Shown here piece after piece: positions 8,317-15,937 of a stretch of DNA of 57,293 bases (position 1 is its first letter; each line of letters begins with the position of its first letter). The translations under genes were made by a program, and so were the position numbers. Source of the stretch: CAZVBV01 sp964509975 (GTDB lineage Bacteria; Patescibacteriota; Gracilibacteria; UBA4473); NCBI GenBank assembly GCA_964509975.1, contig CAZDZO010000005.1, forward strand, positions 1 through 57,293, in the 5' to 3' direction. The notes beneath the pieces are model-generated. The model had not been told where the DNA came from. It ran no database searches and was given only the letters and a program-made list of their open reading frames with translations.

Positions 8317-8787
8317 TTACAGCAAAGATTGTAAAGATTTTCCAAGAAATGCTTCACATTCTGCAGGCAAAATCCAAATGCCGTGATCAGGTTCATCGCC
8401 TTGTGGAAGATTGAGTTCACTTCGAGAACAGATCATGCCTCGTGAAACAACGCCTCGAATCTCTCGCTCACCAATCATAAAATCTTCTCCGAGCACCGTT
8501 CCAACCGTTGCCACCGGCACAATAGCGCCAACAACAATATTCACACCACCACAGAGAATCTGTTCGGTTACTCCGTTTCCAATGTCTGTTTTTGTCACGC
8601 GCACCTTTGTCATTTTGGGATCCGGGTGTGCTTCGATTTCAAGAATCTTCCCAATCACAATTTTCTCATCGCAATTTTTTAAAATTTCTTTTTCTTCTGC
8701 GGGAAGATTGAGAACAACAGAAGTTGTCTCACAAGAACCGCAACATGATGATTTTTTTCCGCCGAATAGTTTTTTCCAAAAGCTCAT
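8317..8787 (-). CDS. Stand-alone PheT-type tRNA-binding OB domain with Cys-rich N terminus
   Basis: This 156-residue protein is the domain missing from the adjacent PheT. Residues about 43-150 read KIVIGKILEIEAHPDPKMTK, ILCGGVNI, VPVATVGTVL, REIRGVVSRGMICSRSEL and GIWILP, matching the PheT B2 domain in order (GKVxEVExHPxADKL, CGAPN, LRGVxSxGMLCSxxEL, GIxELP). The preceding 40 residues are extra: a basic stretch (MSFWKKLFGGKK) and a Cys cluster (C15, C16, C19). It lies 30 bp upstream of pheT on the same strand, so co-transcription and assembly with PheT in trans are likely but inferred. A free tRNA-binding protein (Trbp111-like) is the alternative, but the LRGV/SRGMICS motifs favour PheT origin. 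Confidence 0.88.
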   Translation of the reverse strand: MSFWKKLFGGKKSSCCGSCETTSVVLNLPAEEKEILKNCDEKIVIGKILEIEAHPDPKMTKVRVTKTDIGNGVTEQILCGGVNIVVGAIVPVATVGTVLGEDFMIGEREIRGVVSRGMICSRSELNLPQGDEPDHGIWILPAECEAFLGKSLQSLL

Positions 8788-8874
8788 AATTCAAATAATA
8801 AATTCCTCCAAATGGTACGAGTTTTCATAGAAAATGAAAGAGGGAGAGAACTTTGCAATTTCTAATGTGCAACA

Positions 8875-9051
8875 TTAGACCTTCGAAAATTTTCCTATCA
8901 GAACCCCGCAAACAATCCCTATCAGAAATAAAAGCAAGGCGCCTGGTTCTTTTTTGGATAGCAAAATACCGATTATGGGGAGTGCTGGAGCAACACCAAA
9001 AATTATTTTTTTATTGATAGTTATCGTATCTTTTTTCGATTTTTTGCTCAT
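8875..9051 (-). CDS. Small membrane protein, 58 aa
   Basis: An open frame of 58 codons starts MSKKSKKDTITINKKIIFG, a basic head, followed by two hydrophobic segments (GVAPALPIIGILL and GALLLFLIGIVCGVLIG) separated by SKKEP. A positive N-terminal head followed by a helical hairpin is a typical small membrane-protein layout. No family is recognised. It lies between tRNA-Met and the OB-domain gene, on the same strand. Confidence 0.5.
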   Translation of the reverse strand: MSKKSKKDTITINKKIIFGVAPALPIIGILLSKKEPGALLLFLIGIVCGVLIGKFSKV

Positions 9052-9064
9052 GTCTTTTATAAAG

Positions 9065-9141
9065 TGGTGGCTCGAGACAGATTTGAACTGTCGACCTCTG
9101 GGTTATGAATCCAACGCTCTCACCAACTGAGCTACCGAGCC
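9065..9141 (-). tRNA. tRNA-Met (CAT)
   Basis: Cloverleaf on the minus strand: acceptor GGCTCGG/TCGAGCC, D-arm GCTC...GAGC, anticodon loop TTCATAA, T-arm GACAG-TTCAAAT-CTGTC, discriminator A and encoded CCA. The base before the anticodon loop is an A-C mismatch, so the anticodon stem is weak. It could be elongator Met or, if lysidinylated, Ile2; the sequence alone does not settle this. Confidence 0.93.
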
Positions 9142-9183
9142 ACTTCGTGAACTGGGTCGATTGTAGTTTTTCCCTCTCGAAGG

Positions 9184-10746
9184 TCAAATCAAAAGCACTA
9201 GTCCTCCCGCAAGAATTCCATACAAGAGCAACGGCCCAATGGTCTTCTTGAGAATAACCCCCTCCTGTCCCACGAGTCCGAGAACGGCACACCCAGCAAC
9301 AATATTCTGAATACTCACCATGTTCCCCATCGCGCCACCGACATTTTGCAACGCCAAAATATTGGTTATCGAAAGATTGAGCGATTGCGCGGTAGCCAAT
9401 TGAATTCCCCCGAAGGTGAGATTGGCGACGGTATTTGATCCAGAAAAAAATGCTCCGAGTGCGCCCAAAAATGGTGCGAAAAATTGCCATGTACTTCCGG
9501 TAATGTTCGCCAATGTTTCCCCCAAAATAAACACAGGAGCATTGTCACCAACCATCAGAAGTTTCACAAATACCAAGGCTCCAAAAAGGGCCAATGTGGG
9601 TTTTCTCATTCTTTTAAATGCTGATTTAAAAATATCGGATTGTTTGGTTCTGTTTACCTTAAGCACAAAGAAAGAGAGTAACACTATTAAAAGAAAAGGG
9701 ACGAATGAGGGGACATACAACAAGGCATGAGACCAGGAAATATCTGTTCCCAGAATATGTTTCCACTGCATCACGAGAGACGGATTGATCAAAAAGTCAC
9801 CGATTTCCGTTGCCCAACGAACAGAGAAATCAGTGGTCGTAAAAAAACGTTTTATCCCCAATGCGTCTATTCTCGTTATCAGCAAAATGATCACGGTTCC
9901 CATGAGTGGGAAAAAAGCTCGGAGAAGATGGGGGATTTTTTTCTTTTTCACTTTTTTGCTTTGCTGGAGCCCAATATTCCAACGCGCCAAGAGCACAGTT
10001 ACACCGAGCCCAATCGCTCCCCCGATGAGAGCAGGGAATTCAATGCTGATAAAAGACAGGAGGGCGTAGGGAATCACACACGAAAGAATAGAGAGGTAAA
10101 TGAAGCCAATGTTTTGACGAATGGTTTTCCATTTAATCAAAAAACGAAGGGCAAAAATTGGAATCACTAGCCCAATAACAGAATGAATGAGAGCTGTTTT
10201 ATTTCCAATAGCTTCCAATGTTGCGGTTGCGAGTTCCAAATTTCCGAGTCCAAACCATGTTGGCATGCCCACCGCACCAAAGGAAACAGGAATGGTGTTC
10301 ATCACCAGACAGAGCATTATCACTCGCACAGGATTAAATCCTAAACCGACGAGAATTGGTGCTGCTAAGGCTACCGGCGTTCCAAATCCACTCGTGCCTT
10401 CGATGAAAAATGCAAAAGCCCATCCGACAATCATTATTTGAGCCACTTTATTAGTGGTAATGGTTTCCAGCCACTGTTGAATTGTTTGCAGTGCGCCAGA
10501 ATATTTCATTAACTGAAACAATAGTACCGCTCCCCAAACCACCAATATCGGAACGAAGGCCGTCAAAAGTCCGGCAATGACGCTGGCGTTTGACAACGTG
10601 AATCCACTCTCAAAATAGCAGAGTCGAAGTCCATACATCAACACCGCTGAAATTGGCAACGCAATAAAAGAAGGCACGCTTTTGTGCTTCGTCATCATCC
10701 AAATCAGAAGCGCTATTGGGGCTAGAGCAACGAAAAAATGAGTCAT
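9184..10746 (-). CDS. lctP: L-lactate permease family transporter
   Basis: This 520-residue integral membrane protein has about 12-13 hydrophobic segments. It carries the LctP hallmarks GWAFAFFIEGTSGFGTPVALAAPIL and, near the C terminus, GSNTVANLTFGGIQ and VGGAMGNMVSIQNIVAG. The family moves lactate (or glycolate) with protons across the cytoplasmic membrane. It is slightly shorter than the E. coli proteins (about 550). No lactate dehydrogenase neighbours it. In a fermentative CPR cell it would more likely export than import lactate (inference). The next gene upstream, a small membrane protein, ends 3 bp before it starts, so they form an operon. Confidence 0.92.
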   Translation of the reverse strand: MTHFFVALAPIALLIWMMTKHKSVPSFIALPISAVLMYGLRLCYFESGFTLSNASVIAGLLTAFVPILVVWGAVLLFQLMKYSGALQTIQQWLETITTNKVAQIMIVGWAFAFFIEGTSGFGTPVALAAPILVGLGFNPVRVIMLCLVMNTIPVSFGAVGMPTWFGLGNLELATATLEAIGNKTALIHSVIGLVIPIFALRFLIKWKTIRQNIGFIYLSILSCVIPYALLSFISIEFPALIGGAIGLGVTVLLARWNIGLQQSKKVKKKKIPHLLRAFFPLMGTVIILLITRIDALGIKRFFTTTDFSVRWATEIGDFLINPSLVMQWKHILGTDISWSHALLYVPSFVPFLLIVLLSFFVLKVNRTKQSDIFKSAFKRMRKPTLALFGALVFVKLLMVGDNAPVFILGETLANITGSTWQFFAPFLGALGAFFSGSNTVANLTFGGIQLATAQSLNLSITNILALQNVGGAMGNMVSIQNIVAGCAVLGLVGQEGVILKKTIGPLLLYGILAGGLVLLI

Positions 10747-10749
10747 GCT

Positions 10750-11046
10750 CTATTTTTCTGTGTTTGGATCGAGAGGGTTTTTTCCAGTGAAAGAAAAATA
10801 CATCACCAAAATCCCGAGAATTGCAGAAATCCATTGTCCAAAGATGTCCAAGAAAGAAAGAACAATCATGGCGAGTCCTAGGAAGAAAACAATCCGACGA
10901 TCAACCGGAAGTTTCTTGATTTTGCCCTCTACTTTGTGAAACTCTGAAGAAATCTCATCGGTCGCTTTTTTCATAGTGGTTGGTCCCTCAGGTTTTGCCT
11001 CTTTTTGTGGCGCTGGTTTTGGTTCTGTTTTTTTAGGAGGTGTCAT
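10750..11046 (-). CDS. Small membrane protein with Pro/Lys-rich N terminus
   Basis: The 98-residue protein starts MTPPKKTEPKPAPQKEAKPE, a disordered Pro/Lys-rich tail of about 35 residues. A charged helix follows, then two hydrophobic segments (RIVFFLGLAMIVLSFLDIFG and ISAILGILVMYFSF). It appears to be a membrane protein with a cytoplasmic basic tail; the family is not recognised. An upstream in-frame ATG (11097) would add 17 non-conserved residues and overlap the divergent dusB leader. It sits 3 bp before lctP, so the two are probably co-transcribed. Confidence 0.65.
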   Translation of the reverse strand: MTPPKKTEPKPAPQKEAKPEGPTTMKKATDEISSEFHKVEGKIKKLPVDRRIVFFLGLAMIVLSFLDIFGQWISAILGILVMYFSFTGKNPLDPNTEK

Positions 11047-11151
11047 AGCAAAAAGGAAAATTTTCTTAAGTGTATGATACAAGCGAATTGAGTGCAAAAC
11101 TTTTCTTATCTTGATTGCCTTTTCTCCAGAAATCCATACAAAGATTGCGAC

Positions 11152-12117
11152 ATGAATACTGATTTCTGGAAAGAACTCAAGCGTCCGATTCTCGTGCTGG
11201 CTCCAATGGCAGGATACACAGAGAGTCCGTTTCGACGATTGGTCAAAGAAATAGAACCCTCAACTATTCTCGTCTCAGAACTGATCTCAGCAGAAGCTCT
11301 TCGACGAAATAAAGAGAAAACGCTCCGTATGACAGAATTTACGCCAGAGGAAAAAGGGTATTATTGCGTGCAACTTTTTGGAAATGATGAGCAGGCGTTT
11401 ATTGAATCTGCAAAAGTTGTTGAACAAATTGGCGCTGATGGTATTGATCTCAACCTTGGTTGTCCCTCTCCCAAAGTAATCGGATCGGGGCATGGTTCAG
11501 CACTTTTGAAGGATCCCAAAGCCACGGCAAAAATGATTGCCGCACTTGTGAAGTCCACAAAACTTCCGGTGTCAGTGAAAATGAGATTGGGATTTTATGA
11601 CGATAAAGATCTCATTGAGACCGCCAAGAGTTTCGAAGCGGCGGGAATTTCAGCGCTGGCGATTCACGGAAGAACTACGGCACAGAAGTTTAGTGGGAAA
11701 GCAAATTGGGAAAAGATTTACGAAGTAAAAAAGCATTTAAAAATTCCTGTTATTGGAAACGGAGATATCACTTCAGCCACGATTGCAAAAGATCGATTAA
11801 AAAATCTCGACGGTATTATGATTGGTCAGGCGGCCTTGCGAAATCCGTGGATTTTTGCACAGTGTCGGGCGTTATTCGATGGGAAAGAAGTGCCACCAAA
11901 ACCAACGTTATCCGATCAGCTCAATTTTTTCCGACGACACGCAAGACTTGCAGTGGAATATAAAAACGAGAAGTGGGCGATGACAGAACTCCGGAAACAT
12001 TTTGCACATTTTGTGCGGGGAATTCCTCATGCCTCGAAGTTTCGTGATCGACTCATCCGTGTGGAAACATTAGCAGAAATGGAAGAGATTTTTGCAGAAC
12101 TGGGATCCGGATCCTAG
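11152..12117 (+). CDS. dus: tRNA-dihydrouridine synthase (DusB-like)
   Basis: Reduces specific uridines in tRNA D-loops to dihydrouridine, using FMN and NADPH. The 321-residue TIM-barrel protein carries LVLAPMAGYTESPFRRL at the N terminus, DLNLGCPSPKV (catalytic Cys), KMRLGF, ALAIHGRTTAQKFSG and GNGDI. The start at ATG 11152 is chosen because the upstream extension (from 11092) lacks homology and the -10-like TACAAA lies 9 bp before this ATG. Oddly, the last codons (GSGS-TAG) come from a 30-bp palindromic repeat: the natural C terminus appears to have been replaced or extended. TatD in this window ends identically (LGSGS-stop). Confidence 0.93.
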   Translation: MNTDFWKELKRPILVLAPMAGYTESPFRRLVKEIEPSTILVSELISAEALRRNKEKTLRMTEFTPEEKGYYCVQLFGNDEQAFIESAKVVEQIGADGIDLNLGCPSPKVIGSGHGSALLKDPKATAKMIAALVKSTKLPVSVKMRLGFYDDKDLIETAKSFEAAGISALAIHGRTTAQKFSGKANWEKIYEVKKHLKIPVIGNGDITSATIAKDRLKNLDGIMIGQAALRNPWIFAQCRALFDGKEVPPKPTLSDQLNFFRRHARLAVEYKNEKWAMTELRKHFAHFVRGIPHASKFRDRLIRVETLAEMEEIFAELGSGS

Positions 12118-12133
12118 GTCGGATCCGGATCCC
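12102..12133. repeat. 30-bp palindromic repeat R1 (supplies dus stop)
   Basis: Two GGATCCGGATCC dodecamers (12103-12114 and 12121-12132) separated by TAGGTC, flanked by G and C that extend the pairing. The dus stop codon is the TAG in the spacer. Confidence 0.95.
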
Positions 12134-12186
12134 GAATTTGCATTTTCCTGCCAAAAATTTATGCTCGAAATCCCTAAAAATTTCCT

Positions 12187-13080
12187 ATGAAATTTCTCAA
12201 ACGAATATCACTTTTCTTGCTCGTAAATATTGCTGTGATTTTGCTTCTCACAGTTGTGGCGAGTGTTTTTAAAATTGATCTCTATTATCTCAAACCCTAC
12301 GGACTAGATTTGAAAGCATTGCTTATTTTCTCAGCTATTATTGGATTTGCGGGAAGTTTTATTTCGCTGCTTCTCTCCAAGCAAATGGCGAAATGGATGA
12401 TGAAGGTGAAGGTTATCAAAGAAGCGCATGGCGCACATGAAAAAAAATTAATCGAGGTAGTTTCACGGATTGCGGCACAATTGGGTATTCGAATGCCAGA
12501 GGTTGGAATTTATTCTTCTCCCGAAGTAAATGCGTTTGCAACAGGACGATCTCGAAATCATTCTCTGGTTGCGGTATCATCCGGATTGCTTCAAGAATTA
12601 AACGAAGATGAACTTGAAGGTGTGCTCGCACATGAGATGGCACATATCGCGAATGGAGACATGGTGACAATGACACTTTTGCAGGGAGTGATTAACACAT
12701 TTGTTATCTTCCTTTCTCGAGTAGTCGCGTATGCTGTCATGAATGCTCTGGGAAAAGGAGGACGTGAGATGGGGTATTTCATGTACTACATTGTGGCGAT
12801 TGTTTTCCAGATTATATTTGGAATGATTGCTTCGACGATCGTCTTTGCCTTCTCTCGACGGAGAGAATTCCGTGCTGATAGAGGTGGAGCTGAATTTGTC
12901 GGAAAAGCGAAAATGATTGCAGCGTTGCGGAAGCTGAGCACACTTACGGATCGTGTTGACCGGCGGCAGTCTTCACTGGCGACGATGAAGATCAGTGACA
13001 AACGTGGACGATTCGGAAAGATCTTTTCTACGCATCCTTCGATGGAAGAAAGAATTTTAAAATTAGAACAGCTTAAATAG
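12187..13080 (+). CDS. htpX: HtpX-like membrane zinc metalloprotease
   Basis: HtpX degrades misfolded membrane proteins. The 297-residue protein has two N-terminal membrane segments (about 5-30 and 35-60), the zinc motif HEMAH at about residues 149-153 in the context GVLAHEMAHIANGD, and two more hydrophobic segments (about 165-220). The third zinc ligand region REFRADRGGAEF lies at about 226-237. Length and order match E. coli HtpX (293). The start ATG lies 54 bp after repeat R1. It converges on tRNA-Arg, only 6 bp away, so termination must be tight. Confidence 0.95.
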   Translation: MKFLKRISLFLLVNIAVILLLTVVASVFKIDLYYLKPYGLDLKALLIFSAIIGFAGSFISLLLSKQMAKWMMKVKVIKEAHGAHEKKLIEVVSRIAAQLGIRMPEVGIYSSPEVNAFATGRSRNHSLVAVSSGLLQELNEDELEGVLAHEMAHIANGDMVTMTLLQGVINTFVIFLSRVVAYAVMNALGKGGREMGYFMYYIVAIVFQIIFGMIASTIVFAFSRRREFRADRGGAEFVGKAKMIAALRKLSTLTDRVDRRQSSLATMKISDKRGRFGKIFSTHPSMEERILKLEQLK

Positions 13081-13085
13081 TGATT

Positions 13086-13160
13086 TGGTGGTCTCGCCAG
13101 GAATCGAACCTGGATTACCAGTTCCGCAAACTGATGTTCTATCCGTTGAACTACGAGACC
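13086..13160 (-). tRNA. tRNA-Arg (GCG)
   Basis: Acceptor GGTCTCG/CGAGACC, D-arm GTTC...GAAC, anticodon stem TCAGT/ACTGG with loop TTGCGGA, T-arm CCAGG-TTCGATT-CCTGG and encoded CCA. The anticodon reads GCG. Most bacteria use ACG (modified to ICG) for the CGN box, so G34 is unusual and would read only CGC and CGU. Confidence 0.93.
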
Positions 13161-13278
13161 TCTAGAGCTGGTCGATTCTAGATTGAGAAAGGGGTTTGTC
13201 AATTTCACCTTTGGCATAAGACCATTCATTGACATTTACTCGAAAATAGTTACTTTTTGTTTAAGTTAAATTGAAATT

Positions 13279-14739
13279 ATGCTACCGGAAAACAACGAAA
13301 CAATTCAGGTTTTAAAAGGAAGAGAGCCGTTATCTCAAGTTTTAGAGGAAAGAGAAATGTTGGCACTTTTGGAAGAGGCTTTAAAAATATGGAACGAAAT
13401 GGAGTCGGAACTAGTTGTTAAGGAATTTAAAAGTGAAAAAGAGAAAAGGGATCATTTAAAAAAATGCTTTAATGGAGAAATAAAATTTCCTTGGCACGCA
13501 CAGGGACAATCTATCAAGATAACAGATAATAAGGTGGTAAAGGCAGCAATAGCTGCGGGAGGAATTGGAATACTCGGAGGGACTGCAACAGGGCGTCCTG
13601 AATACGAGAAGGATATGAACGAGAGAGAGAAGCTTCCGAAAAAAGAAATAAGAATTGATATTGGAAAGGATTGCAACAAGGATGCTATTTTGAGAGAAAT
13701 TAAAGAAGTTCGAAAAGCACATCCATATGCTATTTTGGGTGTAAATGTTTTATATGCTATTGGAGATTTTGAGGAAATCGTGAGAGCTCTCGGAGAGGTT
13801 GGAAAGAAAAATAAAAAAGGAGAAGTAATAGAGGGTGGTGTTGATATTTTATATGTTGGAGCAGGACTTCCTTATGATTTATCAGAAATTATGGCAGGGA
13901 AGGAATTCAAGCATATGCGATACATGGCTATCGTAAGTAGTGCACAAGCGGTAAATTTATTAGAAGACACGAGTGAACGAAGTAGAAGCAAAGGACCTCG
14001 ACGACCAGATGGATACGTCTACGAACACAAGGTGGCAGCGGGACATAATGCCAAGATAAATCCTCGAAAAGATAAATCAGCAGAGGAGCATATTAAAGAA
14101 ATGAAAGAGGTAATAGGATATAAAAAAGATGGAAAGACATTGAATAAACCGATTATTTTTGCAGGAGGGGTGAAGTATGTAGAAGACGCGCAAAAAGCAC
14201 TTCTTCCAGAAGAATATGGAGGAATGGGATTGAATGGTGTGGGACTTGGAACACGTGTGGTGATTACAGATGAATCTCCCATTCCAAATGAAACACTAAA
14301 ATCAGTTCATCTTAATGCGGCTATTGATGTTATACGACGAGAAATATTTAGTACGACAAGATTGCCCTCTACTGGAAAAATTAATGAAAAAGAATTTTGG
14401 GCAAAAGTAGCAGAAGTAACAATCCCAACGAAAAAAAGATGCAATGATTGTCTTATAAAAGATGAAATAAGAAAAAAATACCCGCAACTCGCACATTGTC
14501 CGTTTATGAGCAATAAAGAGGCAGATATTGATCTTAAGTTTTGCCTTGGGTTCTTTTTGGACGCAGCGATTAAGGGAGAACCATGGGGTATTTATTTCAT
14601 GAGTGCAATCAACGAACAAGATCCTATTTACAAGGATAAAGAGGGAGAAGTTCGAGTTCCTACGGTAAGCGAAATGGTCGAATACGTGATTCGAGGAAAA
14701 ATTCCTGAATGGGCTTCAGAAGAAGATAGAATTGAGTAG
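13279..14739 (+). CDS. Nitronate monooxygenase / FabK-like FMN TIM-barrel enzyme
   Basis: The 486-residue protein has the 2-nitropropane-dioxygenase fold pattern: IAAGGIGILGGTATG (about 90-104), AILGVNVLYAI (about 150), GVDILYVGAGLP, and the flavin phosphate site AGGVKYVEDAQKAL...GVGLGTR (about 295-330). This family includes nitronate monooxygenase, FabK enoyl reductase and PfaD-like proteins, and the substrate here cannot be told. It is longer than NMO (about 330): an N-terminal helical extension (1-85) and a C-terminal part with a Cys cluster (C394, C397, CPF at 411) are extra. Such C-terminal regions occur in PfaD-like members. The gene faces tyrS convergently, 7 bp apart. Confidence 0.75.
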   Translation: MLPENNETIQVLKGREPLSQVLEEREMLALLEEALKIWNEMESELVVKEFKSEKEKRDHLKKCFNGEIKFPWHAQGQSIKITDNKVVKAAIAAGGIGILGGTATGRPEYEKDMNEREKLPKKEIRIDIGKDCNKDAILREIKEVRKAHPYAILGVNVLYAIGDFEEIVRALGEVGKKNKKGEVIEGGVDILYVGAGLPYDLSEIMAGKEFKHMRYMAIVSSAQAVNLLEDTSERSRSKGPRRPDGYVYEHKVAAGHNAKINPRKDKSAEEHIKEMKEVIGYKKDGKTLNKPIIFAGGVKYVEDAQKALLPEEYGGMGLNGVGLGTRVVITDESPIPNETLKSVHLNAAIDVIRREIFSTTRLPSTGKINEKEFWAKVAEVTIPTKKRCNDCLIKDEIRKKYPQLAHCPFMSNKEADIDLKFCLGFFLDAAIKGEPWGIYFMSAINEQDPIYKDKEGEVRVPTVSEMVEYVIRGKIPEWASEEDRIE

Positions 14740-14746
14740 GTATTAA

Positions 14747-15919
14747 CTATTTCGTAATCTTCCCAAACTTTCGTTTCCCAACTTTTAAGACTTCACCACC
14801 ACTAATTTTTACCGTGACATTTGGATCGTCTATTTTTTTATCATTAAAGGTGACCCCGCCTTGTTGAACCAGTCGACGCGCTTCTGATTTGGAAGGAGAA
14901 AAGTTCGTCACATCAGTAATGAGATCGAGAATTCCAATTTCTGATTTCCCGACTTTAAACTCAGGCATCTCGTCAGGAACTTCTTTCTTCACAAACTTCG
15001 TGATGAAATCCTGATGACCCGCTTCCGCTGACTTAGCGTCATGAAGCCATGTAACAATGTGTTTGGCGAGCGCGACTTTGGCATCTCGCGGAGTGTTTTT
15101 AATTTTTTTCTTCACCTCTTTCATATTTTCCTCGGTGAAGATTTCGTAGTACTGTTCCATGACATCATCTGGAATCGCCATGAGTTTTCCAAACATTTCC
15201 TTCGGTTCTTCATCAAGAGAAACGAAGTTGTTGTACGACTTACTCATCTTTCGTCCGTCGGTTCCATTAATAATTGGCGTCGCCAATACGAATTTCTCGC
15301 GATCATTATAAGTTCTCTGCAATGTTCTTCCCATGAGCATGTTAAACGTTTGATCAGTTCCTCCGAGTTCTAGATCTACATCCATCACCACAGAATCGTA
15401 TCCTTGAAGCAGTGGGTACATGATCTCATGTCCGAAGATCGGCTTTCCGTCTTTGAGTCGTTTTTGGAACATATCTCGTTCCATGAGTTGTTGCACGGTA
15501 ACCTTTCCCATGAGTTTCACGATGTCGGCGTAACTGAGTTTGTCTAACCAATCACCGTTGTATTTCACTTCGATTTTTTTAAAATCTAAAATTCTCCCCG
15601 CTTGTTTTTTCCAGTCTTCAAAGTTTTCTTTAATCTCTTTATCCGTCAAAACTGGGCGAGTGGTATCGCGTCCGGTCGGATCTCCGATTCGCACAGTTCC
15701 ATTTCCTACGAGTAATATTACGTGATGCCCGAGGTCAGCAAATTGCTGTAACTTTTTCAGAACCACGCCATGTCCCAATGTTAAGAGCGATCCAGTTGGA
15801 TCAATTCCGAGATAGAGTTTTATTTTTTTCTTTTCCATGAGTTCTGCCAATTTCTCGCTTTTGGGAAGAACTTCGGAAACTCCTCGAGATAACACTTCTT
15901 GAATTTCTTTTTTACTCAT
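14747..15919 (-). CDS. tyrS: Tyrosyl-tRNA synthetase
   Basis: Class I synthetase that charges tRNA-Tyr, 390 residues. The HIGH-like motif is TLGHG near residue 46, and KMSKS occurs intact (GRKMSKSYNN, about 230). LELGGTDQTFNMLMGR is the tyrosine-binding segment. A C-terminal S4 RNA-binding domain (about 330-390) starts SPSKSEARRLVQQGGV. An open frame extends 62 codons further upstream, but the ATG at 15919 begins MSKKEIQEVLSRG, as in homologues. A -10 TATCTT ends 7 bp before this ATG, so the mRNA should be leaderless. It diverges from the PAP2-kinase gene, 18 bp away. Confidence 0.96.
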   Translation of the reverse strand: MSKKEIQEVLSRGVSEVLPKSEKLAELMEKKKIKLYLGIDPTGSLLTLGHGVVLKKLQQFADLGHHVILLVGNGTVRIGDPTGRDTTRPVLTDKEIKENFEDWKKQAGRILDFKKIEVKYNGDWLDKLSYADIVKLMGKVTVQQLMERDMFQKRLKDGKPIFGHEIMYPLLQGYDSVVMDVDLELGGTDQTFNMLMGRTLQRTYNDREKFVLATPIINGTDGRKMSKSYNNFVSLDEEPKEMFGKLMAIPDDVMEQYYEIFTEENMKEVKKKIKNTPRDAKVALAKHIVTWLHDAKSAEAGHQDFITKFVKKEVPDEMPEFKVGKSEIGILDLITDVTNFSPSKSEARRLVQQGGVTFNDKKIDDPNVTVKISGGEVLKVGKRKFGKITK

Positions 15920-15926
15920 TTTGACT

Positions 15927-15932
15927 AAGATA
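15927..15932 (-). promoter_or_regulatory. -10 box of tyrS (leaderless arrangement)
   Basis: TATCTT on the minus strand, 7 bp before the tyrS ATG. No consensus -35 is clear. Confidence 0.4.
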
Positions 15933-15937
15933 GGACA

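Noticed and set aside
6244..8787. PheT split explained by a frameshift or assembly break
   Set aside because: The OB domain lies upstream of the PheT start, not in the middle of it, and both frames have normal starts and stops. A frameshift cannot move an internal domain in front of the N terminus.
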